Shown piece after piece: positions 1 through 11,699 of a stretch of DNA of 64,000 nucleotides (position 1 is the stretch's first letter; each line of letters opens with the position of its first letter). The notes under the pieces were generated by a model that was given only the letters and a program-made list of their open reading frames with translations, did not search any database and was not told the origin of the DNA. Origin of the DNA: Avena insularis (Eukaryota > Streptophyta > Magnoliopsida > Poales > Poaceae). Both the position numbers and the translations under genes were made by a program. The stretch covers positions 465,280,740 through 465,344,739 of the forward strand of contig CM042686.1 in the NCBI GenBank assembly GCA_023614405.1. Reading direction: 5' to 3'.

Positions 1-3000
1 CTAAATGCATGCATTGAGGTGTCAACAGCAGAGAGCAAAGGAACAGCTCAAGTTACATCCGTATAGAGCAAAGCAAGCTCTACTACTCACTTCACAGCAA
101 GCTCAACCACAACTTCTCACCAGCACAACCAATAACAGCACAAAAACAACACCAGATCTTACCATAATAGCATTAGACCAAACCATTTTCCAGCACAGAA
201 AACCCAGGCATCACCAGCCAAGATGGTGACTTGAGGAGGGGGAAGCATTGGGTGGACAGCAAGGTCATAGGAGCAACAACACCAGGAGGAGCAAACCAAG
301 GCCACAGGGGAAGGCAACAATAGGCCAGCACAAGGCTACCAAGGGTAATCCCCAACATTTTCAATCAAATAGTGAATCTGGAGCATATTCATATGAGTAA
401 TCATGTTTATATATGGATCTGATCATGCAAGTACATGATACATACATAAGAAATAAGCCATCAAGTGAAAACAAGGGGTTTCTACTTGAGGATGGTCTCA
501 GACCAGCATCATAGACCAGGGGATCTAGTTTTAACTAGATGATACTCATCATAGCTGCTAGTATAGGGCACATCCCCAACTGGGTAGCACCTCTGTACCA
601 ACAAGTTCATCACTTCTTGAGAACAAGCCTAAGCTTCATCTTTTAAAAACACTTAATCATTTTCCTAAATGATTTAGGAATCATCTATAACAGCATTCAA
701 CATCTATCATAAGGCAGAGCCTTTGATCATAAAAGTTTTACACTAAAAGCATCAACCAACACTATATCAGCCAGTAGTAAGGCATCATCACTCAAAAAGA
801 GTGAGCTCACAATCACAGCCACACAGATAGCCACACCAATTTAAACTTGCTCAACCAAGTGTTCTCTAACAGAGAACAGGGTAACACCAACAAGATCAGC
901 AGAGTGCTAACTAACAAAGACAGAGCAACAGATCATGCTCAACAGAGAGTATCACATGCACCACTAGCAGGTCAACATCCAGGAGATTAACACAATCATA
1001 TTAACCCTAGAAACCTAACTGAACATCACTACAAGGAGGGTCAAACCCTAGACATTTAGGGATGAACCCTAAATGGAGAGATCCCTCACTAGTGACCACA
1101 TGGCAAGGATTAGAGGTAAGAGAGAGCATAGAGAGGAGAAGTAGAAGAACTTACTCGAGGCCCTCGTAAATTTATTTGAAGAGGAAGTAGAGAGGAGACC
1201 GGAGGTAGAGGGGTAGCGGCACGGGGAGCACCCGAGGGGGCACTGCAACCCGTGCCTGCACACAACAGTGGTGGTCATGGAGGAGAGCACCACGAGCACC
1301 ACAACATCAGTGGGGAAGCGCCAGAACATGGTAAACCCTAACCCTGGCTTCATGCAGAGGTCAGCGCGGCCAGAGAAGAGGGCACCAGCGACGAATCAGC
1401 TTGGACAACGATGTGTAGCAGCCTTGTCTTGGTCGTCCTACACCGTGGCGGCAGCCACGACGGCCGAACTTGGCCGGAATCGAGTACAGCAGTGGCAGCA
1501 TCGAGCGCCAGGGAGGGTCGAGAGCGATAGGGGTGAGAGAGAGAGAGTGTGTGCGCGTGGGGGGTACTGGGCCAGTGCACTATCCAGTACAGCCCAGGTG
1601 GTCTTTGACCAGGCCGGTTGGGTCGGGCCCACATCTCAAAAGACTCTCTAAAAATAAATATTTACAAATATACCCCCAAAACAAAATAAGCTCTAGAAAA
1701 ATAAATAAAAATCCTAAAAATACAAATAATATATTTATGAAATCACAAAAATATCCTTTATCCAACAAGAATAATAGATAGTAAATTTTAGTAATTAAAT
1801 ATAGTTCTATTATTAAAATTGTATATATTCTTTTTGGGATTTTAGAAAATATACAAAACACTTAAAATTGAATAAAATTCATTTTTAAGATTCTAAAAGG
1901 AAGTACTATTAAAAAAACTAGTTTGTATTTTTGAGAAGTAAATCATGTATAATAGAAATAAAGTCTTATTTTCTTAAAGGAATTTTAGTTAAATATTTAA
2001 AAGAGTTAAAATTCAAATAAATTCATTTTTAAACTATTAAAATAATACTAATTATTATAAAATTTCTAAATGTCAAAGTAATAGGAATTTAATGATTGTT
2101 GAGTAATGCTTTTCTTTTATTAAATTAAAAGAAACTTAAAACCTTTATAAGGTGGGTAAAACACGCAAAGAAGAAAACAAATCATATCATGACATTACTA
2201 TGCATTGCATATTGCTTCTTTAAATATTGTCCTTACCGGACAATAATGGTTTCCTATAGCAACCGAAGCTCAAGGTCAGGTGGAAATATCTGACTCCACT
2301 ACCTTGCAGTCACAAGGCAAGTTCATCACTTGCTCATGTCCTTTGAAGAGTCTTTATGGAAGTATTTAAAAATTGTGTGTTATCACCTATGTTCTAAAGA
2401 AGACAGAAAATAAGTATTTTCCCAAACAAATGAAATGCTATTATCATCCTAAGTGATGATAAATACTAAGAATTGCATGGAAATCTAAGATTCCAATTTC
2501 AAAACAACTAGGATTTAATAACCCATGACATCAGTGATTCTAGCGCCGTATATTACATGTTAACCATAAGATTTGGAATGGGATGGAGAAGTCAGTTGTA
2601 TCTTCTTCCTCTCGCATGCATCCGGATGGCCAGGTCGTGGTTGTTATCCTTGTAGCGTGCATTTATTGGTAATTCGTAGAGGATATGCAACATATGGATG
2701 GGAACCTTCAACGTCCCACGATAGTTCTGGCATCTAACGGTCTGTACTAACCATTAATGTAATTCAAGATGTGGGCATGGCGTACACCAAGGGGACATGC
2801 GGGGTCGCGAAGGGGGCAGTGATTGGCTTGGATCATCTACTGGGCCCCACATCATGGAATTGTGGACGGGAAAGTACGCCTGATTGTGCAACAAGGAGTT
2901 GATCTCTTATGGGTAAAGCAACGCACCTCTGCAGAGTGTATGAATTGTGACATGTTACTCCCTATTCCGGGAAGGAGCTACGAACACGGCAGGAAAGGAA

Positions 3001-3684
3001 CTCCATGAAGTTCTGGTCAACCTGTGAAGGCTAATGTGCATAGTTTTGATAATTAAAATCAATCTTTGAAGAAATGTTTACCAAAACTGCATTGAACCAA
3101 GGACTTATCGTCCGAGGTGGTAGATAGAGCATCAAACTTCCCACCTTGCATATAGTGAACTTGCTGGGTAACACTGTTACTCACCCTTTCCTTTGAACCC
3201 CTTGCTTGACTTTGAGGGCTAGAAGGATGACCAGGTGTATGCTACGGAGGTCCAGAACGACATCTACTATGAAGAGCCGGACCTATCCGGTGGAATCGAA
3301 GGAGTGGACTACGGGATACACTATGGAGCTGAAGAAAATGAGTCAGAGTAGTTGTCACGCCGTACTCTAGTTATCTAGGTTGAGCTGAGCAGCACGAACT
3401 CTATAGAATAAGCTGTTGATCTCACGTCTTTGTTACCATTGTGTTTTTTTTCGTTCTTCCGCTGAACTTATGAGATAAGTTATTTGGTTTGTAAGTTTGA
3501 ACCTCTTGAAGTCTCAAACTTCTGGTATTGTAATAATAATAAAGTGTGTATGTTTGTAGTTTGGACCCGCAATTTTTCTGTTGTACCACTTAGAGGGATG
3601 TGATATTTACGAAATGGTATTCTATGGATGTCATGTCAACGACTATAGTGTACTATAAGTGCAGTGGTATGCTAGGTCACCGCA
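1..3684 (+). repeat. Element A 5' LTR, left-truncated by the window edge
   Basis: The segment is collinear with 19268-22952, the rest of the 3' LTR, with scattered substitutions and small indels. It ends in CA two bases before the primer-binding site. A GC-rich stretch lies at about 1200-1640 and an AT-rich stretch at about 1650-2130; both recur in the other LTR. Short open frames inside it are not supported as genes, because the same frames are altered or broken in the partner LTR. No convincing TATA box could be assigned. Confidence 0.92.
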
Positions 3685-3686
3685 GC

Positions 3687-3699
3687 TGGTATCAGAGCA
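3687..3699 (+). other. Element A primer-binding site
   Basis: TGGTATCAGAGCA starts two bases after the LTR end. It is complementary to the 3' end of plant initiator-Met tRNA, the usual primer of this type of Gypsy element. About 200 bases of leader without a recognisable feature follow, up to ORF0. Confidence 0.9.
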
Positions 3700-3900
3700 A
3701 TTGATTTGACCTTAGGTTGAAAACCTAGTAAAGGGAACTACCTGTAGGAGTCTTAGGACAACGATAAAGAGTTCTCTAGATTATATGATGAATATTCGAT
3801 TGGGAATATTTCGTTATATTTTTTAGTGCGATAATTCTTTATTATGATTTATCATTATAATTAAAGGTTACTAATTATGAATATTTTCGATACAGTGGAA

Positions 3901-5167
3901 ATGGCACCAAAGTTCCCAAAACAGACTTTGGCAAGGAAAGAAGAGACTCTCGATGATTATCAGGGGGCTTTAACTGAATAGCGTCGATAACTTCTGAGGG
4001 TTTTTGGTTGCACAACTAATATTCCAGTTAATACCATGACATACCATGATGGGCAAATGTTAGCCAAATATCGTGTTATCATCCAACTACAAAAGAAGCT
4101 TGGTTTATATCACGATTTACCTATGGGTGAAGGTAGAAGTCACCTAGCAGCATACCATGTTGCTATTATGGAGGCGATAGCCAATGTTCAGGAACACAAA
4201 GGATAATAGTTAGCTGGAAGCACATATTCTGTGATTCCTCATGACTATAGACGAGGAGCCGGAACCAGATCATCTTACTTTAATAAAGAAGCATCCAAAA
4301 CTAGCTTCCAAGTTTATGGATCTGTATTGACTGATGGTTGGGTCTTTGTATAAGACACATCAGGTTATTTTAGAGGATCAGATTGATATGCTAGAGGATT
4401 TAACTAATCCCGAATGAAGGGAGAAGTTAGCATCTAAACTGGAGAATGAAGCAGTGGATAGGGTTAATCCAATTTTTAAGGATATCCCTATAGATCCAGC
4501 ATCTTTTACACCATATCCTTACTCACCTATACCAGAACCTACTAGATATCCTAATGAGGGCACTAGTCACCCAGTACCATAGAGTTCTTGGGGAACTGAG
4601 GACTTGGAACTACCTGGAAATTCCGAAGGATGGAGGTACAGATCGATGGATGGATCTGCCGGGAATCCTATTCCTGTGGAAGATTCAGTTGGGGATACCG
4701 AGCAAACTAGTCGCATGGGAGTGAGATCTTATTCTGTTGATGGAAGAGATGTCCATGTGGAGGATGTAGAGTCCGATGAGGAAGATCTTGAAGAAAGGGT
4801 GTTTGAGTTACCAGAACATTATCCTACTCCAAATAATGTGCACTATCCAATTATAGCTGAGGACTATCGTACTCAATAGAGTACTTGGGGAGTATCGGAA
4901 GCAGAATATTCTGTTGATAAATCAGGAGTCGGAATACAAGAGGAAATTGAAGAATACATTGATGAGGATGATTCTAAATACACCTCAGATGAGTTGGAAG
5001 GTATGGACACACTTCAACTAGATGATGTGTCAAGTCCAGATACTACTGATACTGAGTATCGTCCATCGAAGAGGCAAGTCGTTCCACAAACGGTGCGTCG
5101 TACTTCACGTCAACACGGTTGTACTCCAGGAATGTACGATGAACGTCGTAGCTTCTGGGGAGCGTGA
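3901..5167 (+). pseudogene. Element A ORF0 (extra frame upstream of gag), broken
   Basis: A decayed reading frame of about 420 codons lies between the primer-binding site and gag. From ATG at 3901 the frame has stops at 3979, 4204 and 4207. It shifts frame between about 4210 and 4245, then has stops at 4328, 4415, 4580 and 4877 before a final TGA at 5165. The N-terminal part looks globular; the part after 4600 is rich in Glu and Asp. Element G has a frame in the same place with the same general plan (coiled coil, acidic end). Extra frames upstream of gag (orf0) have been reported in grass Gypsy elements such as RIRE3; their role is not established. Homology between the two ORF0s here is inferred from position and composition, not from an alignment. 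Confidence 0.65.
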
Positions 5168-5456
5168 CCTTGAGACAGAATACCCCAATGATGATACGGG
5201 AGTAGAGTTGGAGCACTGTATGTAAATAAATAAGTGGGATAGTATCCACATGAGTTGTAATACCTAAATGGTATGGGCTTGTAATGACGTGTACTAACTA
5301 TGTGGTATGTAATGTATAATATGTGAAATGCATATTTGGTTCTTATTTGGAGTTTTTTCCATTGTGTGACTAGTTTTGTGCATAAAGTTGAGCTCAGAAC
5401 ACATATGCATGGTGTAATAATGCGTGTTCACTTTATGTTATAGGACTAGGCGGCAT

Positions 5457-6640
5457 ATGGAAACGGGTGTAGAGGACGAGACCGAACAACAGCGCATGGA
5501 GCGCGAAACTAAGGAAAATACGGATGAAGACGCCAGAATGCAGGCAAATTTACCACCACCACCAATGAGCCTATTGATGGAACAGAACTTTATGCACTAC
5601 ATGCAAATGATGCAAGAGTTCCAGAACAAGTTCATGGAAGGATTAGTGGATCGAGTGGGACATCAGAGGGAACCTGAAGGACGTGGTGTGAGTCTTTCTG
5701 ACTTTCAAAATGCAAGGCCGTTACCTTTTGCATCAGCCCCTGAGCCAATGGATGCAGAGGATTGGCTAGCAGATACGGAGAGAAAGTTGAAAACTATAGG
5801 ATGCAATGATGAGGAAAAGCTGAGGATCCTCTTAACTAGACCTGCAGCATCTTGGTGGGAGAATCAACTAACAATGCAACCTCCAGGTAGGGAGTATACT
5901 TGGGAGGAGTTTAAGCAAAGATTCCGTGAGTATGATGTTCCAGAAAGTGTGATGGAGTTGAAGCGTAGGGAGCTTGAAGAGTTTCAGCAGAGTTATACCA
6001 GTGTCATGAAGTACATCTGAGAGTTTAGTCAACTATCTCATTATGCTGATGATGAAGTGAGCACTAAGGATAAGAGGAAGAAATGCTTCCTGTGTGATTT
6101 AAATCCATTCATGAAAATGCAGCTGAGGCTGGCCAATAAAGCAACTTTTCAACAGTTACTTGATGCAGCAATCACATTTGAGGATGATTATAAGAATGTC
6201 CAAGAGGACCGAAGGAAGAGAGCAAAGAAGGAAACTAAGAGGATTCAAGCAAGTAAGCCTAAACCTAATTTGGAGTTCAAACTCAGGAATCGACCCTTCA
6301 ATAACAACAACAATACTAACAAGAATGGTAGTGGAGGTCAGTCCAACCCCAAGAGGAATATTATATGCAACAATTGTGGTATTCCAGGGCATTTTCGAAG
6401 GGAATGTAAGAAACCAGTAACCATATGTTATGGTTGTGGTCAGAAGGGGCATATTAAGCCTGAATGCCCAAGCAAACCACCAGGAGGTTGGCCTACAATA
6501 GGCGGTAGTCAAGCAAGAGGCGGAGGTGGACATCCTAACAGAGGTGGAAGATATGGCAAAAATGACAATGGCAAGAGATGTAGACCTACTGGAAAGCTGA
6601 ATTGTGCAACCTTGGAGGAGGTGGATAACTCGGATGAAGT
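5457..6640 (+). pseudogene. gag: Element A gag (capsid and nucleocapsid), one in-frame stop
   Basis: This encodes the structural protein of the virus-like particle. The start is ATG at 5457, about 290 bases after ORF0. The capsid region includes MDAEDWL and ASWWENQ motifs typical of the retrotransposon gag domain. An Asn-rich stretch (around 6295-6330) precedes two CCHC zinc knuckles of the form CX2CX4HX4C at about 6367-6460, which bind nucleic acid. A TGA at 6018-6020 interrupts the otherwise continuous frame, probably a C-to-T change in a CGA codon. The frame continues directly into protease, as expected for a gag-pol polyprotein. The boundary with protease is approximate. Confidence 0.88.
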
Positions 6641-7043
6641 GTTGATAGGTATGCTCAATATTCTCACCAATCCTAGAAAAGTTCTATTTGATACCGGTGC
6701 AACTACTTCATTTATATCTCAACAATTTTGTGATAAGTTCGGGATTAGAAGGGCACTGTTAGAAAAACCTATGACCGTAGTTATCGCTGGAGGGATAGTG
6801 GTAGTTAGAACCATTAAATTAAACCAAGTTATCTCAATCTGTGGTCAAACCTATTATGCGGATCTTTATGTGATTCCACTAAGGGGAATAGCCCTAGTGT
6901 TGGGAATGGATTGGATGACGGACTATGGAGCTCAGATCAATTGTGAGGAGAAAACTATTTCAATCAAGTCCCCAAGTGGAGGAAGGATAGTCTATCAGGC
7001 GGATAAACATAGTCATATCATGGTGGATCTGCAGTTGAACTGA
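6641..7043 (+). pseudogene. Element A aspartic protease domain
   Basis: This would be the retropepsin-type protease that processes the gag-pol polyprotein. The active-site motif DTGA, followed by TSFIS, is intact at about 6690, and the conserved GMDWM block follows near 6905. It is in frame with gag. A TGA at 7041-7043 separates it from reverse transcriptase; in related elements the polyprotein is continuous here, so the stop is read as a mutation. The domain itself looks sound, but it could only be made if the upstream gag stop were bypassed. Confidence 0.85.
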
Positions 7044-8420
7044 ATGAAGGAGGTTAAATTGGAAGATATTCCTGTAGTGAAGGAATTTCAAGATGTTTTT
7101 CCAACAGCGTTACCAAGAATGCCACCTGATCGAGAAATAGAGTTCATTATTGACCTGATATCTGGTACAACACCAATAGCCTAAGCACCATATAAGATGG
7201 GACTAAAAGAATTACAAGAGCTTAAGGAGCAAATTGATGAATTAGCGAGAAAAGGATTTATTCAGGAAAATGTATCCCCATGGGGAACTCCGGTAATTTT
7301 TGTGGATAAAAGAGATGGAGGACGAAGAATGTGTGGTGATTATAGAAATCTCAACAATGTTACCATCAAGAACAAATATCCATTGCCAAGAATTCAAGAT
7401 CTATTTGATCAACTCAAAGGGACTAGAGTGTTTTCCAAGATTGATCTAAGATCATGATACCATTAGATAAAAATTAAACCTGAAGATGTTCCAAAAACAA
7501 CATTTGTGTCAAGGTATGGAAATCATGAGTATCTCGTCGTACCTTTTGGATTGACCAATGCACCAGCAATATTCATGAACCTAATGAACAAAATCTTCAT
7601 GTCATATCTGGATAAGTTTGTCATAGTGTTTATTGTTGATATTTTGATATACTCTAAGGATAAAGAAGAGCATGCTAATCATTTGAGAATACCATTTCAA
7701 ATCCTGAGAAAACATAAGTTGTATGCTAAATTCAGCAAGTATGAATTTTGGTTGGACAAGGTAGAATTCCTTGGTCATGTGATTAGTAAGGATGGAATTG
7801 CGGTAAATCCGTCCAAAGTCCAATCAGTATTGGAATGGAATGCACCAACCAATGTGAAACAAATTCGAGGTTTCTTAGGCATGGCAGGCTATTATCGATG
7901 ATTCATTGAAGGTTTTTCCAAGATAGCTGGACCAATGACCAAATTGCTAAGAAAGAATGCACCATTCATATGGGGTGATAAGTGTGAAGAAAGTTTTCAG
8001 GAATTAAAAACCAGATTAACAACCGCACCAATCTTAACTATACTGGAAATTGGAAAAGATTACACAGTATATTGTGACGCGTCCAAAGAAGGACTAGGAT
8101 GTGTGCTAATGCAAGATCGCAAGGTAATTTCTTATGGGTCTAGACAACTCAAACCACATGAAGTCAACTACCCAACTCATGATTTGGAGTTAGCAGCAGT
8201 GGTCTTTACTTTAAAGGGATGGAGAAATTTTCTCTATGGAGCAAGATGTGAACTATACACAGATCATAAAAGTCTTAAATATTTTTTACTCAGAAGGAGC
8301 TGAATATGAGGTAAAAAAGATGGCTGGAGTTGATCAAGGATTATGATCTTACAATTAACTATACTCCAGGAAAAGCAAATGTAGTAGCAGATGCTTTAAG
8401 TCGGAAGAGTACGGATATTC
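7044..8420 (+). pseudogene. Element A reverse transcriptase and RNase H, inactivated
   Basis: This would copy element RNA into DNA and degrade the RNA strand. RT motifs are readable in order: [34 protein letters not shown] and [10 protein letters not shown]. The catalytic motif that is normally FIDD reads FIVD, with GTT at 7635-7637 in place of an Asp codon. Stops lie at 7182, 7455, 7464 and 7899 in one shared frame. RNase H follows from about 7990 with acidic positions in YCDAS, HDLEL and YTDHKS. A frameshift near 8290, in a T-rich run, moves the end of RNase H ([16 protein letters not shown]) to another frame. Confidence 0.9.
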
Positions 8421-10010
8421 AACCCATTAATAGAGAATTGCCAAAAGAGTTGCAAATAGATTTGGAAAGGTTAGAAATACAGTTTTTAAGGACAGAAGTT
8501 CGTGTGGGCCTAGCAACCAAGAGGGTTGTAGAAGAGCAAAACAGTCATCTTCGTCATGAGATCTATCGACATCAACTTGATGATCCATATATTGCTGAAG
8601 AAATCAGAAGAATTTCCGAAGGAGAAAAATCAGTTTTCACCTAGGAGATTATGGATCTTTATGGTTCCAAAATCGTCTTTGTGTACCTGATATACTGGAG
8701 ATCAGAGAGGTAATACTCCGAGAAGCACATGAAACACCATATTCAATTCATCCTAGAAGTATGAAGATGTACCTGGATCTTAAGGAATTATTTTGGTGGA
8801 ATAACATGAAAAGAGATATCGCAAAGTATGTATCTGAATGCCATACTTGTCAAAGGGTAAAAGCAGAACATCAAAGTCCAGCAGGACCATTACAACCTTT
8901 AGAAATTCCGGAATGGAAATGGGAAGAAACTGGTATGGATTTTATCACAGGATTACCTATGACACCGAAGCGAAAGGATATGATATGGGTGATTGTGGAT
9001 AGATTCACGAAAAGTGCACATTTTATCCCGGTAAATCAAAAGGATAATGTCGAGAAGTTAGTATAAATCTATGTCAAAGTGATAGTAAGTAAGCACATAG
9101 TACCCAAGAAAATTGTATCAGATAAAGGATTTGTGTTTATTTTAGCATTTTGGAAACAATTACATGAAGCACTTGGCTCAAAGTTAGATTTCAGCACAAC
9201 CTATCATCCAGAAACTAGAGTCCAAATAGAAAGGACCAATCAAATATTGGAGGACATGCTTAGAGCTTGTGCCTTAGATTTTGGAGGTTCGTGGGAAGAT
9301 CATCTACCATTGGCAGAATTTTCTTATAACAATAGCTATCAAAGTAGTCTGAAAGCTGCACCATATCAAGTACTTTATGGGATAAGATGTAGATCACCAA
9401 TATGTTGGTATGAACCTGGTAGTAGCATGGAATTTGCACCAGACTATATCAAGGAGAAGCAAGATGTCATTGATATTATTAAAGATCGATTGAAGATAGC
9501 TCAAAGTCGATAGAAGAGTTATGCTGATCAAAGTCAAAGATCATGGCATCCAGAAGTGGGAGATATGATATATCTCAAAGTAAGTCCAATGAAGGGAGTT
9601 AAAAGATTCGGAGTCAAAGGAAAACTGAGTCCAAGATATATTGGACCATTTAAGATACTGAGTCAGAATAGAACAATAGCTTATGCTCTTGAGTTACCAA
9701 AAAGATTGGCTCAAGTTCATAATGTTATCCATGTGTCGCAATTGCGGAAATGTCTTAAAGTTCCCGATGATGCAATCACACACCAAGAAGTTGAATTACA
9801 GGCAGATTTAACTTCTGTGGAGAAACCCTGTAAAATTCTGGAAGAGAACTGGAAAAGGCTAAGAAACAGGGCAATCAAATACTTTAAGGTACAATGGGAA
9901 CATCACCCAGAGAGAGAAGCTACCTGGGAGAAAGAGGATGACTTAAAAGAAGCATATCCTGAACTATTCAGGTACACATCAGCAAACTTCAGGACGAAGT
10001 TTAATTTAAG
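8421..10010 (+). pseudogene. Element A integrase with C-terminal chromodomain, broken
   Basis: Integrase inserts the cDNA; the chromodomain is thought to steer chromovirus insertion towards particular chromatin. A frameshift near 8645 and stops near 9064 and 9511 break the frame. The zinc-binding end (ECHTCQRVK), first catalytic Asp (GMDFITGLP), second Asp (SDKGF) and the Glu in ERTNQ are still visible. The HPQTDGQ block normally seen before that Glu is altered. The GPF/Y-type module (SPRYIGPFKI) precedes a chromodomain at about 9860-9970, with KVQWEHHPEREATWE as its core. The coding end lies just before the polypurine tract. Confidence 0.9.
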
Positions 10011-10020
10011 GGGGGGAGAC
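10008..10020 (+). other. Element A polypurine tract and left copy of the GAGAC target duplication
   Basis: A run of seven Gs in purine context (AAGGGGGGGAGAC) is the plus-strand primer of element A and would normally abut its 3' LTR. Its last five bases, GAGAC at 10016-10020, are the left copy of the target duplication of insertion B. The right copy is at 18366-18370, directly before the A 3' LTR. Confidence 0.9.
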
Positions 10021-11699
10021 TGTTGGGTCCGCAGCATAGAAAACAAAAAATTTCCTACGGTGTGAACTACACGCCAAGATCTATCTACTAGGTACAAAGC
10101 AACGGGTGGACATACATCCATGGAGAACTTACCCTCGAACATAACGAGCTTTGTTAACGAGTAGGAACTCGTGGTTGATGTAGTCGTACACTTGCTGATC
10201 TCAAGATCGTGATGAAGTCCAACGGGTCCGGCTCCAGCACCACCAAGTCCAGCACCGCAAAGCAGCGGTGCATCCGTGATCGCACACACGTCCGGTACCC
10301 CGACAACCTCTGTCCCTCGCTCCAGCAAAGCAGCGGAAGCAGCAACTCCTTTCCAGATAAAGCCACCGGGAACATGTATCTCGCTAATCCGAGACCATGG
10401 GGGAATAATACTAGAGGGGGAGAGAGATCCTTCACAAGGAGGTGTTTGTGAGAAGTGAGGAGGGGGGTGGCCTTTTATAGGAGGAGGGGGGTGCCCCTCC
10501 TTCATGGCCGGAGCATGGAGGAGGTGACCCTTCACCTCCTCCATTCATGTGGTGGTAACTCCCTCCACATAAATTTGCCCCTTCACATTCTCTTTTAAAG
10601 TCTCCACTTTAAATGCATTAAATTTCTCCAAATTTAATGCTCTCTCATTTAATAAAACTCTTTTATTATTTTTATTCAGAATTTTGTTAATTATTTTAAT
10701 TAACAAACATTCACATAAAACCCCCTGCAACATTTCAATATTACATGCAGAACCAATTTCAGCAATTTCACCCGAAACAGTTTTGGTGTCTATTGAAATA
10801 ATTCCAGCGCTTTCTTAAATCTTTATCTGAAACATATTTGCTCCAAATGGTGTCGGTATCCCTTAAGTGTGTCACCCTACGGTTCGCGAATAATGCAGAC
10901 ATGATCGAGACCCCTCTCCGATCAATTATCAGCAGCGGGACCTGGAGATCCATACTGACTCCTACACATTCAACGATGACTTCTGTGATCGTGAGAACCT
11001 TTAACGCTAATAACTAAATCCCTTTGTCCCGTGATATATTACATGTCCGAGATTCGATCATCGGTATCTCCATACCTAGTTTGATCTCGTTACCGACATG
11101 CACTCTTTTCTTGTTCCCGTGATATAACATTCTAGTGATCACATCACTTGCTTGCAAGCTATTTCAATGTGATATCACCGAGAGGGCCCAGAGTATATCT
11201 ATCCGTCATCGGGATGGACAAATCCCACTCTTGATCCATGAGCCTCAACATAACACCTTCGTAACACTAAACCCACCTTTATAGTCACCCTGTTATGGTG
11301 TGACGTTTGATGTTATCAAGATACTCTTCCGGTGTTAGCAATTAACATGATCTCATGGTCTAAGGACTAAGATTACTTCGTATGATGTTATAGCAATATA
11401 AACATAATGACTTGATCGAAATGCTATACTTCGGATGAATGTTCATCACATCATTCCACCAATGGTGTGACCTTGTTATTAACAACATCCAATGTCTATG
11501 ATCAGGAAACCTTGATCATCTTGTTAATTAACAAGCTAGTCTATAAGAGAGGCATAACTAGGAACCCTTTTTGTTTATTAAACACACATGTATTGATGTT
11601 TCAGATCAATACAATTATAGCATGCAAAATAAACATTTATCATAAACATGGAATAAGATATAACCACTTTATTATTGCCTCTCGGGCATATTCCCTTCA
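10021..11699 (-). repeat. Element B 3' LTR
   Basis: This 1679 bp LTR starts TGTTGGGTCC and ends CCCTTCA on the plus strand. It closely matches 16678-18365. It carries a reverse-strand TATA box at 10471-10480. Short frames within it, on both strands, recur in the other family LTRs with indels and are not genes. Confidence 0.93.
10471..10480 (-). promoter_or_regulatory. Probable TATA box in element B 3' LTR
   Basis: The reverse strand reads CTATAAAAGG. The same motif sits in the equivalent place in the other B LTR (17143-17152) and in the LTRs of F, which supports a core promoter role. Confidence 0.65.

Noticed and set aside
1268..1651. Open frames of 90-127 codons in the GC-rich part of element A LTRs (also 20573-20957)
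   Set aside because: Both strands are open because of GC content, and the two LTR copies carry indels that change the frame. No domain is recognisable.
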